This document shows positions 12,370 to 27,561 of a stretch of DNA of 64,000 nucleotides, piece by piece. A program made the translations under genes and the position numbers. The notes beneath the pieces are model-generated. The model worked only from the letters and a program-made list of their open reading frames with translations, was not told the origin of the DNA and did no database searches. Position 1 is the stretch's first letter; each line of letters begins with the position of its first letter. The stretch covers positions 1 to 64,000 of the forward strand of contig NW_027474191.1 in assembly GCF_050947335.1 (NCBI RefSeq). Direction: 5' to 3'. The stretch is from Megachile rotundata (Eukaryota; Arthropoda; Insecta; Hymenoptera; Megachilidae).

Positions 12370-13448
12370 ATAGTAATTGTCGTCCTATCGATCATATAAG
12401 CAAAATATGGTTAATAATATGAGTTAGATTGATAACAATAAGAGTAGTGAGTATAGTAATTGTCGTCCTATCGATCATATAAGCATAATATGGCTAATAA
12501 TATGAATTAGATTGATAATAGTGAGTGTAATAAGTATAGTAATTGTCGTTCTATCGATCACATAAGCATAATATGGCTAATAATATGAGTTAGATTGAAA
12601 ATAATAAGAGTAATAAGTATAGTAATTGTCGTTCTGTCGATCATATAAGCATAATATGGCTAATAATATGAGTTAGATTGATAATAATAAGAGTAATGAG
12701 TATAGTAAATGTCGTTCTATCGATCATATTAGCATAATATGGCTAATAGTATGAGTTAGATTGATAATAATAAGAGTAATGAGTATAGTAATTGTCGTTC
12801 TATCGATCATATAAGCATATTATGGCTAATAATATGAGTTAGAATGATAAAAATAAGAGTAGTGAGTCTAGTAATTGTCGTCCTATCGATCATATAAGCA
12901 TAATATGGCTAATAATATGAGTTAGATTGATAATAATAAGAGTAATGAGTATAGTAATTGTCGTTCTATCGATCATATTTGCATAATATGGTTAATAATA
13001 TGAGTTAGATTGATAACAATAAGAGTAGTGAGTATAGTAATTGTCGTCCTATCGATCATATAAGCATAATATGGCTAATAATATGAGTTAGATTGATAAT
13101 AGTAAGAGTAATATGTACAGTAATTGTCGCTCTATCGATCATATGTGCATAATATGGTTAATAATATGAGTTAGGGTGATAATAGTGAGTGTAATAAGTA
13201 TAGTAATTGTCGTTCTATCGATCACATAAGCATAATATGGCTAATAATATGAGGTAGATTGATAATAATAAGAGTAATAAGTATAGTAATTATCGTTCTT
13301 TTCATCACATAAGCATAATATGGCTCATAATATGAGTTAGATTGATAATAATAAGACTGATAAGTATAGTAATTGTCGTCCTATCGATCATATAAGCAAA
13401 ATATGGCTAATAATATGAGTTAGATTGATAATAATAAGAGTAATAAGT

Positions 13449-13531
13449 ATAGTAATTGTCGTTCTATCGATCATATAAGCATAATATGGCTAATAATATG
13501 AGTTAGATTGATAATAATAAGAGTAATGAGT
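13449..13531 (+). repeat. Representative type A monomer
   Basis: Chosen as a near-consensus example. By monomer position: 1-10 ATAGTAATTG; 18-23 ATCGAT (palindrome, ClaI-type) overlapping GATC at 21-24; 31-41 GCATAATATGG; 43-52 TAATAATATG; 53-60 AGTTAGAT; 62-73 GATAATAATAAG; 77-83 AATGAGT or AATAAGT. By eye the most conserved part is about 31-52. The most variable parts are 8-18 (AAATG/AATTG, GTCGTT/GTCGTC/GTCATT/GTCGGA, TAT/TGT/TTT), 25-30 and the last ten bases. The motif TAATATG occurs twice, at 34-40 and 46-52, which gives a weak internal direct repeat. Confidence 0.9.
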
Positions 13532-16500
13532 ATAGTAAATGTCGTTCTATCGATCATATTAGCATAATATGGCTAATAATATGAGTTAGATTGATAATAA
13601 TAAGAGTAATAGGTATAGTAAGTGTCGTCCTATCGATCACATAAGCATAATATGGCTAATAATATGAGTTAGATTGATAACAGTAAGAGTAATAAGTATA
13701 GTAATTGACGCTCTATCGATCATATGTGCATAATATGGCTAATAATAAGAGTTAGATTGATAATAATAAGAGTAATAAGTATAGTAATTGTCGTCCTATC
13801 GATCATATAAGCATAATATGGCTAATAATATGAGTTAGATTGATAATAATAGGAGTAATGAGTATAGTAATTGTCATTCTATCGATCATTTTGGCATAAT
13901 ATGGTTAATAATATGAGTTAGATTGATAACAATAAGAGTAGTGAGTATAGTAATTGTCGTCCTATCGATCATATAAGCATAATATGGCTAATAATATCCG
14001 TTAGATTGATAATAATTAGAGTAATGAGTACAGTAAATGTCGTTCTATCGATCATATAAGCATAATATGGCTAATAATATGAATTAGATTGATAATAGTG
14101 ATTGTAATAAGTATAGTAATTGTCGTTCTATCGATCACATAAGCATAATATGGCTAATAATATGAGTTAGATTGATAATAATAAGAGTAATAAGTATAGT
14201 AATTGTCGTTCTGTCGATCATATAAGCATAATATGGCTAATAATATGAGTTAGATTGATAATAATAAGAGTAATGAGTATAGTAAATGTCGTTCTATCGA
14301 TCATATTAGCATAATATGGCTAATAATATGAGTTAGATTGATAATAATAAGAGTAATAAGTATAGTAATTGTCGTTCTATCGATCATATAAGCATATTAT
14401 GGCTAATAATATGGGTTAGAATGATAAAAATAAGAGAAGTCAGTATAGTAATTGTGGATCTATCGATCATATAAGCATAATATGCCTAATAACATGAGTT
14501 AGGTTGATAATAATAAGAGTAATAAGTATAGTAATTGTCGTTCTATCGATCATATTTGAATAATATGGTTAATAATATGAGTTAGATTGATAACAGTAAG
14601 AGTAGTGAGTATAGTAATTGTCGTCCTATCGATCATATAAGCATAATATGGCTAATAATATGAGTTAGATTGATAGTAATAAGACTTATAAGTATAGTAA
14701 TTGCCGTCCTATCGATCATATAAGCATAATATGGCTAATAATATGAGTTAGATTGATAATAATAAGAGTAATGGGTATAGTAAATGTCGTTCTATCGATC
14801 ATATTAGCATAATATGGCTAATAATATGAGTTAGATTGATAATAATAAGAGTAATGAGTATAGTAAATGTCGTTCTATCGATCATATTAGCATAATATGG
14901 CTAATAATATGAGTTAGATTGATAATAATAAGAGTAATAAGTATAGTAATTGTCGGACTATCGATCATATAAGCATAATATGGCTAATAATATGAGTTAG
15001 ATTGATAATAATAGGAGTAATGAGTATAGTAATTGTCATTCTATCGATCATTTTGGCATAATATGGTTAATAATACGAGTTAGATTGATAACAATAAGAG
15101 TAGTGAGTATAGTAATTGTCGTCCTATCGATCATATAAGCATAATATGGCTAATAATATGAGTTAGATTGATAATAATAAGAGTAATGAGTATATTAATT
15201 GTCGTTCTGTCGATCATATAAGCATAATATGGCGAATAATATGCGTTAGATTGATAATAATTAGAGTAATGAGTACAGTAAATGTCGTTCTATCGATCAT
15301 ATAAGCATAATATGGCTAATAATATGAGTTAGATTGATAATAATAAGAGTAGTGAGTATAGTAATTGCCGTTCTATCGATCATATAAGCATAATATGACT
15401 AATAATATGAGTTAGATTGATAATAATAAGAGTAATATGTATAGTAATTGTCGTTCTATCGATCACATAAGCATAATATGGCTAATAATATGAGTTAGAT
15501 TGATAATAATAAGAGTAATGAGTATAGTAAATGTCGTTCTATCGATCGTATAAGCATAATATGGTTAATAATATGAGTTGGATTGATAATAGTGAGTGTA
15601 ATAAGTATAGTAATTGTCGTTCTGTCGATCACATAAACATAGTATGGCTAATAATATGAGTTAGATTGATAGTAATAAGGGTAATAAGTATAGTAATTGT
15701 CGTTCTATCGATCACATAAGCACAATATGGCTAATAATATGAGTTAGATTGATAATAATAAGAGTAATGAGTATAGTAATTGTGGATCTATGAATCATAT
15801 AAGCATAATATGCCTAATAATATGAGTTAGGTTGATAATAAGAAGAGTAATAAGTTTAGTAATTGTCGTTCTATCGGTCATATTTGCATAATATGGTTAA
15901 TAATATGAGTTAGATTGATAACAATAAGAGTAGTGAGTATAGTAATTGTCGTCCTATCGATCATATAAGCATAATATGGCTAATAATATGAGTTAGATTG
16001 ACAACAATAAGAGTAGTGAGTATAGTAATTGTCGTTCTATCGATCATATTTGCATAATATGGTTAATAATATGAGTTGGATTGATAACAATAAGAGTAGT
16101 GAGTATAGTAATTGTCTTCCTATCGATCATATAAGCATAATATAGCTAATAATATGAGTTAGATTGATAATAATAAGAGTAATAAGTATAGTAATTGTCG
16201 TCCTATCGATCATATAAGCATAATATGGCTAATAATATGAGTTAGATTGATAATAATAAGAGTAATAAGTTTAGTAATTGTCGTTCTATCGGTCATATTT
16301 GCATAATATGGTTAATAATATGAGTTAGATTGATAACAATAAGAGTAGTGAGTATAGTAACTGTCGTCCTATCGATCATATAAGCATAATATGGCTAATA
16401 ATATGAGTTAGATTGACAACAATAAGAGTAGTGAGTATAGTAATTGTCGTTCTATCGATCATATTTGCATAATATGGTTAATAATATGAGTTAGGTTGAT

Positions 16501-18179
16501 AATAATAAGAGTAATGAGTTTAGTAATTGTCGTTCTATCGGTCATATTTGCATAATATGGTTAATAATATGAGTTAGATTGATAACAATAAGACTAGTGA
16601 GTATAGTAATTGTCTTCCTATCGATCATATAAGCATAATATGGTTAATAATATGAGTTAGATTGATAACAATAAGAGTAGTGAGTATAGTAATTGTCGTC
16701 CTATCGATCATATAAGCATAATATGGCTAATAATATGAGTTAGATTGACAACAATAAGAGTAGTGAGTATAGTAATTGTCGTTCTATCGATCATATTTGC
16801 ATAATATGGTTAATAATATGAGTTGGATTGATAACAATAAGAGTAGTGAGTATAGTAATTGTCTTCCTATCGATCATATAAGCATAATATAGCTAATAAT
16901 ATGAGTTAGATTGATAATAATAAGAGTAATAAGTATAGTAATTGTCGTCCTATCGATCATATAAGCATAATATGGCTAATAATATGAGTTAGATTGATAA
17001 TAATAAGAGTAATGAGTATAGTAATTGTCGTTCTATCGATCATTTTTGCATAATATGGTTAATAGTATGAGTTAGATTGATAACAATAAGAGTAGTGAGT
17101 ATAGTAATTGTCGTCCTATCGATCATGTATGCATAATATGGCTAATAATATGAATTAGATTGATAATAGTGAGTGTAATAAGTATAGTAATTGTCGTTCT
17201 ATCGATCACATAAGCATAATATGGCTAATAATATGAGTTAGATTGATAATAATAAGAGAAATAAGTATAGTAATTGTCGTTCTGGCGATCATATAAGCAT
17301 AATATGGCTAATAATATGGGTTAGGTTGATAATAGTAAGAGTAATAAGTATAGTAATCATCGTTCTTTCGATCACATAAGCATAATATGGCTACTAATAT
17401 GAGTTAGATTGATAATAATAAGAGTAATAAGTATAGTAATTGTCGTTCTATCGATCATATAAGCATAATATGGCTAATAATATGAGTTAGATTGATAATA
17501 GTGAGTGTAATAAGTATAATAATTGTCGTTCTATCGATCACATAAGCACAATATGGCTAATAATATGAGTTAGATTGATAATAATAAGAGTAATGAGTAT
17601 AGTAATTGTGCATCTATGAATCATATAAGCATAATATGCCTAATAATATGATTTAGGTTGATAATAAGAAGAGTAATAAGTTTAGTAATTGTCGTTCTAT
17701 CGGTCATATTTGCATAATATGGTTAATAATATGAGTTAGATTGATAACAATAAGAGTAGTGAGTATAGTAATTGTCGTCCTATCGATCATATAAGCATAA
17801 TATGGCTAATAATATGAGTTAGGTTGATAATAATAAGAGTAATGAGTTTAGTAATTGTCGTTCTATCGGTCATATTTGCATAATATGGTTAATAATATGA
17901 GTTAGATTGATAACAATAAGCCTAGTGAGTATAGTAATTGTCGTCCTATCGATCATATAAGCATAATATGTCTAATAATATGAGTTAGATTGACAACAAT
18001 AAGAGTAGTGAGTATAGTAATTGTCGTTCTATCGATCATATTTGCATAATATGGTTAATAATATGAGTTGGATTGATAACAATAAGAGTAGTGAGTATAG
18101 TAATTGTCTTCCTATCGATCATATAAGCATAATATAGCTAATAATATGAGTTAGATTGATAATAATAAGACTAATAAGT

Positions 18180-19424
18180 ATAGTAATTGCCGTCCTATCG
18201 ATCATATAAGCATAATATGGCTAATAATATGAGTTAGATTGATAATAATAAGAGTAATAAGTATAGTAATTGTCGTTCTATCGATCATATAAGCATATTA
18301 TGGCTAATAATATGGGTTAGAATGATAAAAATAAGAGAAGTCAGTATAGTAATTGTGGATCTATCGATCATATAAGCATAATATGCCTAATAACATGAGT
18401 TAGGTTGATAATAATAAGAGTAATAAGTATAGTAATTGTCGTTCTATCGATCATATTTGAATAATATGGTTAATAATATGAGTTAGATTGATAACAGTAA
18501 GAGTAGTGAGTATAGTAATTGTCGTCCTATCGATCATATAAGCATAATATGGCTAATAATATGAGTTAGATTGATAGTAATAAGACTTATAAGTATAGTA
18601 ATTGCCGTCCTATCGATCATATAAGCATAATATGGCTAATAATATGAGTTAGATTGATAATAATAAGAGTAATGGGTATAGTAAATGTCGTTCTATCGAT
18701 CATATTAGCATAATATGGCTAATAATATGAGTTAGATTGATAATAATAAGAGTAATGAGTATAGTAAATGTCGTTCTATCGATCATATTAGCATAATATG
18801 GCTAATAATATGAGTTAGATTGATAATAATAAGAGTAATAAGTATAGTAATTGTCGGACTATCGATCATATAAGCATAATATGGCTAATAATATGAGTTA
18901 GATTGATAATAATAGGAGTAATGAGTATAGTAATTGTCATTCTATCGATCATTTTGGCATAATATGGTTAATAATATGAGTTAGATTGATAACAATAAGA
19001 GTAGTGAGTATAGTAATTGTCGTCCTATCGATCATATAAGCATAATATGGCTAATAATATGAGTTAGATTGATAATAATAAGAGTAATGAGTATATTAAT
19101 TGTCGTTCTGTCGATCATATAAGCATAATATGGCTAATAATATGAGTTAGATTGATAACAATAAGAGTAGTGAGTATAGTAATTGTCGTCCTATCGATCA
19201 TATAAGCATAATATGGCTAATAATATGAGTTAGATTGACAACAATAAGAGTAGTGAGTATAGTAATTGTCGTTCTATCGATCATATTTGCATAATATGGT
19301 TAATAATATGAGTTGGATTGATAACAATAAGAGTAGTGAGTATAGTAATTGTCTTCCTATCGATCATATAAGCATAATATAGCTAATAATATGAGTTAGA
19401 TTGATAATAATAAGAGTAATGAGT
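18180..19424. repeat. Core HOR remnant between S1 and S2, 15 monomers
   Basis: Contains GCCGTCC, the L trio (18263-18511), AAGACTTAT, GCCGTCC/AATGGGT, AAATG pair, K (18844), GTCATT and ATATTAATTG (19093) in core order. It then switches within that ATATTAATTG monomer to GGCTAATAATATGAGTTAG with GATAAC, losing the expected GGCGAATAATATGCG. GACAAC, GAGTTGGATTG and W follow. It bridges the two super-blocks. Confidence 0.8.
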
Positions 19425-22246
19425 ATAGTAAATGTCGTTCTATCGATCATATTAGCATAATATGGCTAATAATATGAGTTAGATTGATAATAATAAGAGT
19501 AATGAGTATAGTAAATGTCGTTCTATCGATCATATTAGCATAATATGGCTAATAATATGAGTTAGATTGATAACAATAAGAGTAGTGAGTATAGTAATTG
19601 TCGTCCTATCGATCATATAAGCATAATATGGCTAATAATATGAGTTAGATTGACAACAATAAGAGTAGTGAGTATAGTAATTGTCGTTCTATCGATCATA
19701 TTTGCATAATATGGTTAATAATATGAGTTGGATTGATAACAATAAGAGTAGTGAGTATAGTAATTGTCTTCCTATCGATCATATAAGCATAATATAGCTA
19801 ATAATATGAGTTAGATTGATAATAATAAGAGTAATAAGTATAGTAATTGTCGTCCTATCGATCATATAAGCATAATATGGCTAATAATATGAGTTAGATT
19901 GATAATAATAAGAGTAATGAGTATAGTAATTGTCGTTCTATCGATCATTTTTGCATAATATGGTTAATAGTATGAGTTAGATTGATAACAATAAGAGTAG
20001 TGAGTATAGTAATTGTCGTCCTATCGATCATATATGCATAATATGGCTAATAATATGAATTAGATTGATAATAGTGAGTGTAATAAGTATAGTAATTGTC
20101 GTTCTATCGATCACATAAGCATAATATGGCTAATAATATGAGTTAGATTGATAATAATAAGAGTAATGAGTATAGTAAATGTCGTTCTATCGATCATATT
20201 AGCATAATATGGCTAATAATATGAGTTAGATTGATAATAATAAGAGTAATAAGTATAGTAATTGTCGTCCTATCGATCACATAAGCATAATATGGCTAAT
20301 AATATGAGTTAGATTGATAATAATAAGAGTAATGAGTATAGTAATTGTCGTTCTATCGATCATATTTGCATAATATGGTTAATAATATGATTTAGATTGA
20401 TAACAATAAGAGTAGTGAGTATAGTAATTGTCGTCCTATCGATCATATAAGCATAATATGGCTAATAATATGAATTAGATTGATAATAGTGAGTGTAATA
20501 AGTATAATAATTGTCGTTCTATCGATCACATAAGCATAATATGGCTAATAATATGAGTTAGACTGATAATAATAAGAGAAATAAGTATAGTAATTGTCGT
20601 TCTGGCGATCATATAAGCATAATATGGCTAATAATATGGGTTAGATTGATAATAGTAAGAGTAATAAGTATAGTAATCATCGTTCTTTCGATCACATAAG
20701 CATAATATGGCTACTAATATGAGTTAGATTGATAATAATAAGAGTAATAAGTATAGTAATTGTCGTTCTATCGATCATATAAGCATAATATGGCTAATAA
20801 TATGAGTTAGATTGATAATAGTGAGTGTAATAAGTATAATAATTGTCGTTCTATCGATCACATAAGCACAATATGGCTAATAATATGAGTTAGATTGATA
20901 ATAATAAGAGTAATGAGTATAGTAATTGTGCATCTATGAATCATATAAGCATAATATGCCTAGTAATATGATTTAGGTTGATAATAAGAAGAGTAATAAG
21001 TTTAGTAATTGTCGTTCTATCGGTCATATTTGCATAATATGGTTAATAATATGAGTTAGATTGATAACAATAAGAGTAGTGAGTATAGTAATTGTCGTCC
21101 TATCGATCATATAAGCATAATATGGCTAATAATATGAGTTAGGTTGATAATAATAAGAGTAATGAGTTTAGTAATTGTCGTTCTATCGGTCATATTTGCA
21201 TAATATGGTTAATAATATGAGTTAGATTGATAACAATAAGACTAGTGAGTATAGTAATTGTCGTCCTATCGATCATATAAGCATAATATGTCTAATAATA
21301 TGAGTTAGATTGACAACAATAAGAGTAGTGAGTATAGTAATTGTCGTTCTATCGATCATATTTGCATAATATGGTTAATAATATGAGTTGGATTGATAAC
21401 AATAAGAGTAGTGAGTATAGTAATTGTCTTCCTATCGATCATATAAGCATAATATAGCTAATAATATGAGTTAGATTGATAATAATAAGAGTAATAAGTA
21501 TAGTAATTGTCGTCCTATCGATCATATAAGCATAATATGGCTAATAATATGAGTTAGATTGATAATAATAAGAGTAATGAGTATAGCAATTGTCGTTCTA
21601 TCGATCATTTTTGCATAATATGGTTAATAATATGAGTTAGATTGATAACAATAAGAGTAGTGAGTATAGTAATTGTCGTCCTATCGATCATATAAGCATA
21701 ATATGGCTAATAATATGAGTTAGATTGAAAATAATAAGAGTAATAAGTATAGTAATTGTCGTTCTGTCGATCATATAAGCATATTATGGCTAATAATATG
21801 AGTTAGAATGATAAAAATAAGAGTAGTGAGTATAGTAATTGTCGTCCTATCGATCATATAAGCATAATATGGCTAATAATATGAGTTAGATTGATAATAA
21901 TAAGAGTAATGAGTATAGTAATTGTCGTTCTATCGATCATATTTGCATAATATGGTTAATAATATGAGTTAGATTGATAACAATAAGAGTAGTGAGTATA
22001 GTAATTGTCGTCCTATCGATCATATAAGCATAATATGGCTAATAATATGAGTTAGATTGATAATAGTAAGAGTAATATGTACAGTAATTGTCGCTCTATC
22101 GATCATATGTGCATAATATGGTTAATAATATGAGTTAGGGTGATAATATTGAGTGTAATAAGTATAGTAATTGTCGTTCTATCGATCACATAAGCATAAT
22201 ATGGCTAATAATATGAGGTAGATTGATAATAATAAGAGTAATAAGT

Positions 22247-22331
22247 ATAGTAATTATCGTTCTTTTCATCACATAAGCATAATATGGCTCATAATATGAG
22301 TTAGATTATTATAATAATAAGACTGATAAGT
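22247..22331. repeat. 85-bp monomer with 2-bp insertion (S2 copy)
   Basis: Same TTAGATTATTATAATAATA insertion as at 12285, 120 monomers (9962 bp) away, with the same flanking monomers: AGGTAG before, and AGCAAAATATGGTTAATAAT after. Confidence 0.92.
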
Positions 22332-23078
22332 ATAGTAATTGTCGTCCTATCGATCATATAAGCAAAATATGGTTAATAATATGAGTTAGATTGATAACAA
22401 TAAGAGTAGTGAGTATAGTAATTGTCGTCCTATCGATCATATAAGCATAATATGGCTAATAATATGAATTAGATTGATAATAGTGAGTGTAATAAGTATA
22501 GTAATTGTCGTTCTATCGATCACATAAGCATAATATGGCTAATAATATGAGTTAGATTGAAAATAATAAGAGTAATAAGTATAGTAATTGTCGTTCTGTC
22601 GATCATATAAGCATAATATGGCTAATAATATGAGTTAGATTGATAATAATAAGAGTAATGAGTATAGTAAATGTCGTTCTATCGATCATATTAGCATAAT
22701 ATGGCTAATAGTATGAGTTAGATTGATAATAATAAGAGTAATGGGTATAGTAATTGTCGTTCTATCGATCATATAAGCATATTATGGCTAATAATATGAG
22801 TTAGAATGATAAAAATAAGAGTAGTGAGTCTAGTAATTGTCGTCCTATCGATCATATAAGCATAATATGGCTAATAATATGAGTTAGATTGATAATAATA
22901 AGAGTAATGAGTATAGTAATTGTCGTTCTATCGATCATATTTGCATAATATGGTTAATAATATGAGTTAGATTGATAACAATAAGAGTAGTGAGTATAGT
23001 AATTGTCGTCCTATCGATCATATAAGCATAATATGGCTAATAATATGAGTTAGATTGATAATAGTAAGAGTAATATGT

Positions 23079-23162
23079 ACAGTAATTGTCGCTCTATCGA
23101 TCATATTGTGCATAATATGGTTAATAATATGAGTTAGGGTGATAATAGTGAGTGTAATAAGT
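23079..23162. repeat. 84-bp Y monomer with private +1 base
   Basis: Reads CATATTGTGCATAATATGG where the other Y monomers (e.g. 13117, 41673) read CATATGTGCATAATATGG, a gain of one T. It is found only in this copy, so the change is younger than the S1/S2/S3 split, or is a base-calling error. Confidence 0.9.
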
Positions 23163-24573
23163 ATAGTAATTGTCGTTCTATCGATCACATAAGCATAATA
23201 TGGCTAATAATATGAGGTAGATTGATAATAATAAGAGTAATAAGTATAGTAATTATCGTTCTTTTCATCACATAAGCATAATATGGCTCATAATATGAGT
23301 TAGATTGATAATAATAAGACTGATAAGTATAGTAATTGTCGTCCTATCGATCATATAAGCAAAATATGGCTAATAATATGAGTTAGATTGATAATAATAA
23401 GAGTAATAAGTATAGTAATTGTCGTTCTATCGATCATATAAGCATAATATGGCTAATAATATGAGTTAGATTGATAATAATAAGAGTAATGAGTATAGTA
23501 AATGTCGTTCTATCGATCATATTAGCATAATATGGCTAATAATATGAGTTAGATTGATAATAATAAGAGTAATAGGTATAGTAAGTGTCGTCCTATCGAT
23601 CACATAAGCATAATATGGCTAATAATATGAGTTAGATTGATAACAGTAAGAGTAATAAGTATAGTAATTGACGCTCTATCGATCATATGTGCATAATATG
23701 GCTAATAATAAGAGTTAGATTGATAATAATAAGAGTAATAAGTATAGTAATTGTCGTCCTATCGATCATATAAGCATAATATGGCTAATAATATGAGTTA
23801 GATTGATAATAATAGGAGTAATGAGTATAGTAATTGTCATTCTATCGATCATTTTGGCATAATATGGTTAATAATATGAGTTAGATTGATAACAATAAGA
23901 GTAGTGAGTATAGTAATTGTCGTCCTATCGATCATATAAGCATAATATGGCTAATAATATGCGTTAGATTGATAATAATTAGAGTAATGAGTACAGTAAA
24001 TGTCGTTCTATCGATCATATAAGCATAATATGGCTAATAATATGAATTAGATTGATAATAGTGATTGTATTAAGTATAGTAATTGTCGTTCTATCGATCA
24101 CATAAGCATAATATGGCTAATAATATGAGTTAGATTGATAATAATAAGAGTAATGAGTATAGTAAATGTCGTTCTATCGATCATATTAGCATAATATGGC
24201 TAATAATATGAGTTAGATTGATAATAATAAGAGTAATAAGTATAGTAATTGTCGTTCTATCGATCATATAAGCATATTATGGCTAATAATATGGGTTAGA
24301 ATGATAAAAATAAGAGAAGTCAGTATAGTAATTGTGGATCTATCGATCATATAAGCATAATATGCCTAATAACATGAGTTAGGTTGATAATAATAAGAGT
24401 AATAAGTATAGTAATTGTCGTTCTATCGATCATATTTGAATAATATGGTTAATAATATGAGTTAGATTGATAACAGTAAGAGTAGTGAGTATAGTAATTG
24501 TCGTCCTATCGATCACATAAGCATAATATGGCTAATAATATGAGTTAGATTGATAGTAATAAGACATATAAGT

Positions 24574-24656
24574 ATAGTAATTGCCGTCCTATCGATCATA
24601 TAAGCATAATATGACTAATAATATGAGTTAGATTGATAATAATAAGAGTAATATGT
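24574..24656. repeat. Chimeric junction monomer marking an 8-monomer deletion in S2
   Basis: The front is the GCCGTCC class that normally ends AATGGGT. The back has ATATGACTAAT and the tail AATATGT, which belongs to the GCCGTTC class eight monomers later in the core order. The eight monomers between them, including K, are missing. The crossover lies between position 15 and position 41 of the monomer. Confidence 0.82.
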
Positions 24657-27561
24657 ATAGTAATTGTCGTTCTATCGATCACATAAGCATAATATGGCTA
24701 ATAATATGAGTTAGATTGATAATAATAAGAGTAATGAGTATAGTAAATGTCGTTCTATCGATCGTATAAGCATAATATGGTTAATAATATGAGTTGGATT
24801 GATAATAGTGAGTGTAATAAGTATAGTAATTGTCGTTCTGTCGATCACATAAACATAGTATGGCTAATAATATGAGTTAGATTGATAGTAATAAGGGTAA
24901 TAAGTATAGTAATTGTCGTTCTATCGATCACATAAGCACAATATGGCTAATAATATGAGTTAGATTGATAATAATAAGAGTAATGAGTATAGTAATTGTG
25001 GATCTATGAATCATATAAGCATAATATGCCTAATAATATGAGTTAGGTTGATAATAAGAAGAGTAATAAGTTTAGTAATTGTCGTTCTATCGGTCATATT
25101 TGCATAATATGGTTAATAATATGAGTTAGATTGATAACAATAAGAGTAGTGAGTATAGTAATTGTCGTCCTATCGATCATATAAGCATAATATGGCTAAT
25201 AATATGAGTTAGATTGACAACAATAAGAGTAGTGAGTATAGTAATTGTCGTTCTATCGATCATATTTGCATAATATGGTTAATAATATGAGTTGGATTGA
25301 TAACAATAAGAGTAGTGAGTATAGTAATTGTCTTCCTATCGATCATATAAGCATAATATAGCTAATAATATGAGTTAGATTGATAATAATAAGAGTAATA
25401 AGTATAGTAATTGTCGTCCTATCGATCATATAAGCATAATATGGCTAATAATATGAGTTAGATTGATAATAATAAGAGTAATAAGTTTAGTAATTGTCGT
25501 TCTATCGGTCATATTTGCATAATATGGTTAATAATATGAGTTAGATTGATAACAATAAGAGTAGTGAGTATAGTAACTGTCGTCCTATCGATCATATAAG
25601 CATAATATGGCTAATAATATGAGTTAGATTGACAACAATAAGAGTAGTGAGTATAGTAATTGTCGTTCTATCGATCATATTTGCATAATATGGTTAATAA
25701 TATGAGTTAGGTTGATAATAATAAGAGTAATGAGTTTAGTAATTGTCGTTCTATCGGTCATATTTGCATAATATGGTTAATAATATGAGTTAGATTGATA
25801 ACAATAAGACTAGTGAGTATAGTAATTGTCTTCCTATCGATCATATAAGCATAATATGGTTAATAATATGAGTTAGATTGATAACAATAAGAGTAGTGAG
25901 TATAGTAATTGTCGTCCTATCGATCATATAAGCATAATATGGCTAATAATATGAGTTAGATTGACAACAATAAGAGTAGTGAGTATAGTAATTGTCGTTC
26001 TATCGATCATATTTGCATAATATGGTTAATAATATGAGTTGGATTGATAACAATAAGAGTAGTGAGTATAGTAATTGTCTTCCTATCGATCATATAAGCA
26101 TAATATAGCTAATAATATGAGTTAGATTGATAATAATAAGAGTAATAAGTATAGTAATTGTCGTCCTATCGATCATATAAGCATAATATGGCTAATAATA
26201 TGAGTTAGATTGATAATAATAAGAGTAATGAGTATAGTAATTGTCGTTCTATCGATCATTTTTGCATAATATGGTTAATAGTATGAGTTAGATTGATAAC
26301 AATAAGAGTAGTGAGTATAGTAATTGTCGTCCTATCGATCATGTATGCATAATATGGCTAATAATATGAATTAGATTGATAATAGTGAGTGTAATAAGTA
26401 TAGTAATTGTCGTTCTATCGATCACATAAGCATAATATGGCTAATAATATGAGTTAGATTGATAACAATAAGAGTAGTGAGTATAGTAATTGTCGTCCTA
26501 TCGATCATATAAGCATAATATGGCTAATAATATGAATTAGATTGATAATAGTGAGTGTAATAAGTATAATAATTGTCGTTCTATCGATCACATAAGCATA
26601 ATATGGCTAATAATATGAGTTAGACTGATAATAATAAGAGAAATAAGTATAGTAATTGTCGTTCTGGCGATCATATAAGCATAATATGGCTAATAATATG
26701 GGTTAGGTTGATAATAGTAAGAGTAATAAGTATAGTAATCATCGTTCTTTCGATCACATAAGCATAATATGGCTACTAATATGAGTTAGATTGATAATAA
26801 TAAGAGTAATAAGTATAGTAATTGTCGTTCTATCGATCATATAAGCATAATATGGCTAATAATATGAGTTAGATTGATAATAGTGAGTGTAATAAGTATA
26901 ATAATTGTCGTTCTATCGATCACATAAGCACAATATGGCTAATAATATGAGTTAGATTGATAATAATAAGAGTAATGAGTATAGTAATTGTGCATCTATG
27001 AATCATATAAGCATAATATGCCTAATAATATGATTTAGGTTGATAATAAGAAGAGTAATAAGTTTAGTAATTGTCGTTCTATCGGTCATATTTGCATAAT
27101 ATGGTTAATAATATGAGTTAGATTGATAACAATAAGAGTAGTGAGTATAGTAATTGTCGTCCTATCGATCATATAAGCATAATATGGCTAATAATATGAG
27201 TTAGGTTGATAATAATAAGAGTAATGAGTTTAGTAATTGTCGTTCTATCGGTCATATTTGCATAATATGGTTAATAATATGAGTTAGATTGATAACAATA
27301 AGCCTAGTGAGTATAGTAATTGTCGTCCTATCGATCATATAAGCATAATATGTCTAATAATATGAGTTAGATTGACAACAATAAGAGTAGTGAGTATAGT
27401 AATTGTCGTTCTATCGATCATATTTGCATAATATGGTTAATAATATGAGTTGGATTGATAACAATAAGAGTAGTGAGTATAGTAATTGTCTTCCTATCGA
27501 TCATATAAGCATAATATAGCTAATAATATGAGTTAGATTGATAATAATAAGAGTAATAAGT

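Larger units (their letters stand above)
8799..18179. repeat. Super-block S1, 113 monomers
   Basis: A 9381-bp stretch whose monomer order recurs at 37355-46734 (S3, offset 28,556 bp) and, from 9214 on, at 19425-27561 (S2). Landmarks by monomer start: W 9546; V 10708; Y1 12119; the 85-bp monomer 12285; Y2 13117; U 13698; L 14362; K 14943; V2 15773; and, near the end, CCTAGTGAGT at 17921 and a last W at 18097. Compared with S3 it lacks one monomer before L, has three extra near 15524-15772 and lacks two in 16.1-17.9 kb. It diverges from S2 and S3 at the tail of the last W monomer (AAGACTAAT here). Confidence 0.85.
19425..27561. repeat. Super-block S2, 98 monomers
   Basis: An 8137-bp stretch colinear with S1 from 9214, but ten monomers shorter. 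It lacks three monomers found in S1 and S3 near 11.7-11.9 kb, one before the L trio and eight (including K) at the chimera 24574-24656, and it gains two near 26.45-26.6 kb. Landmarks: Y1 22081, 85-bp monomer 22247, Y2 23079 (84 bp), U 23661, L 24242, CCTAGTGA 27303, last W 27479. Beyond 27561 it stays related to the sequence after S3: Y at 28060 and 47482 and U at 28641 and 48063 are both 19,422 bp apart. Confidence 0.83.
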
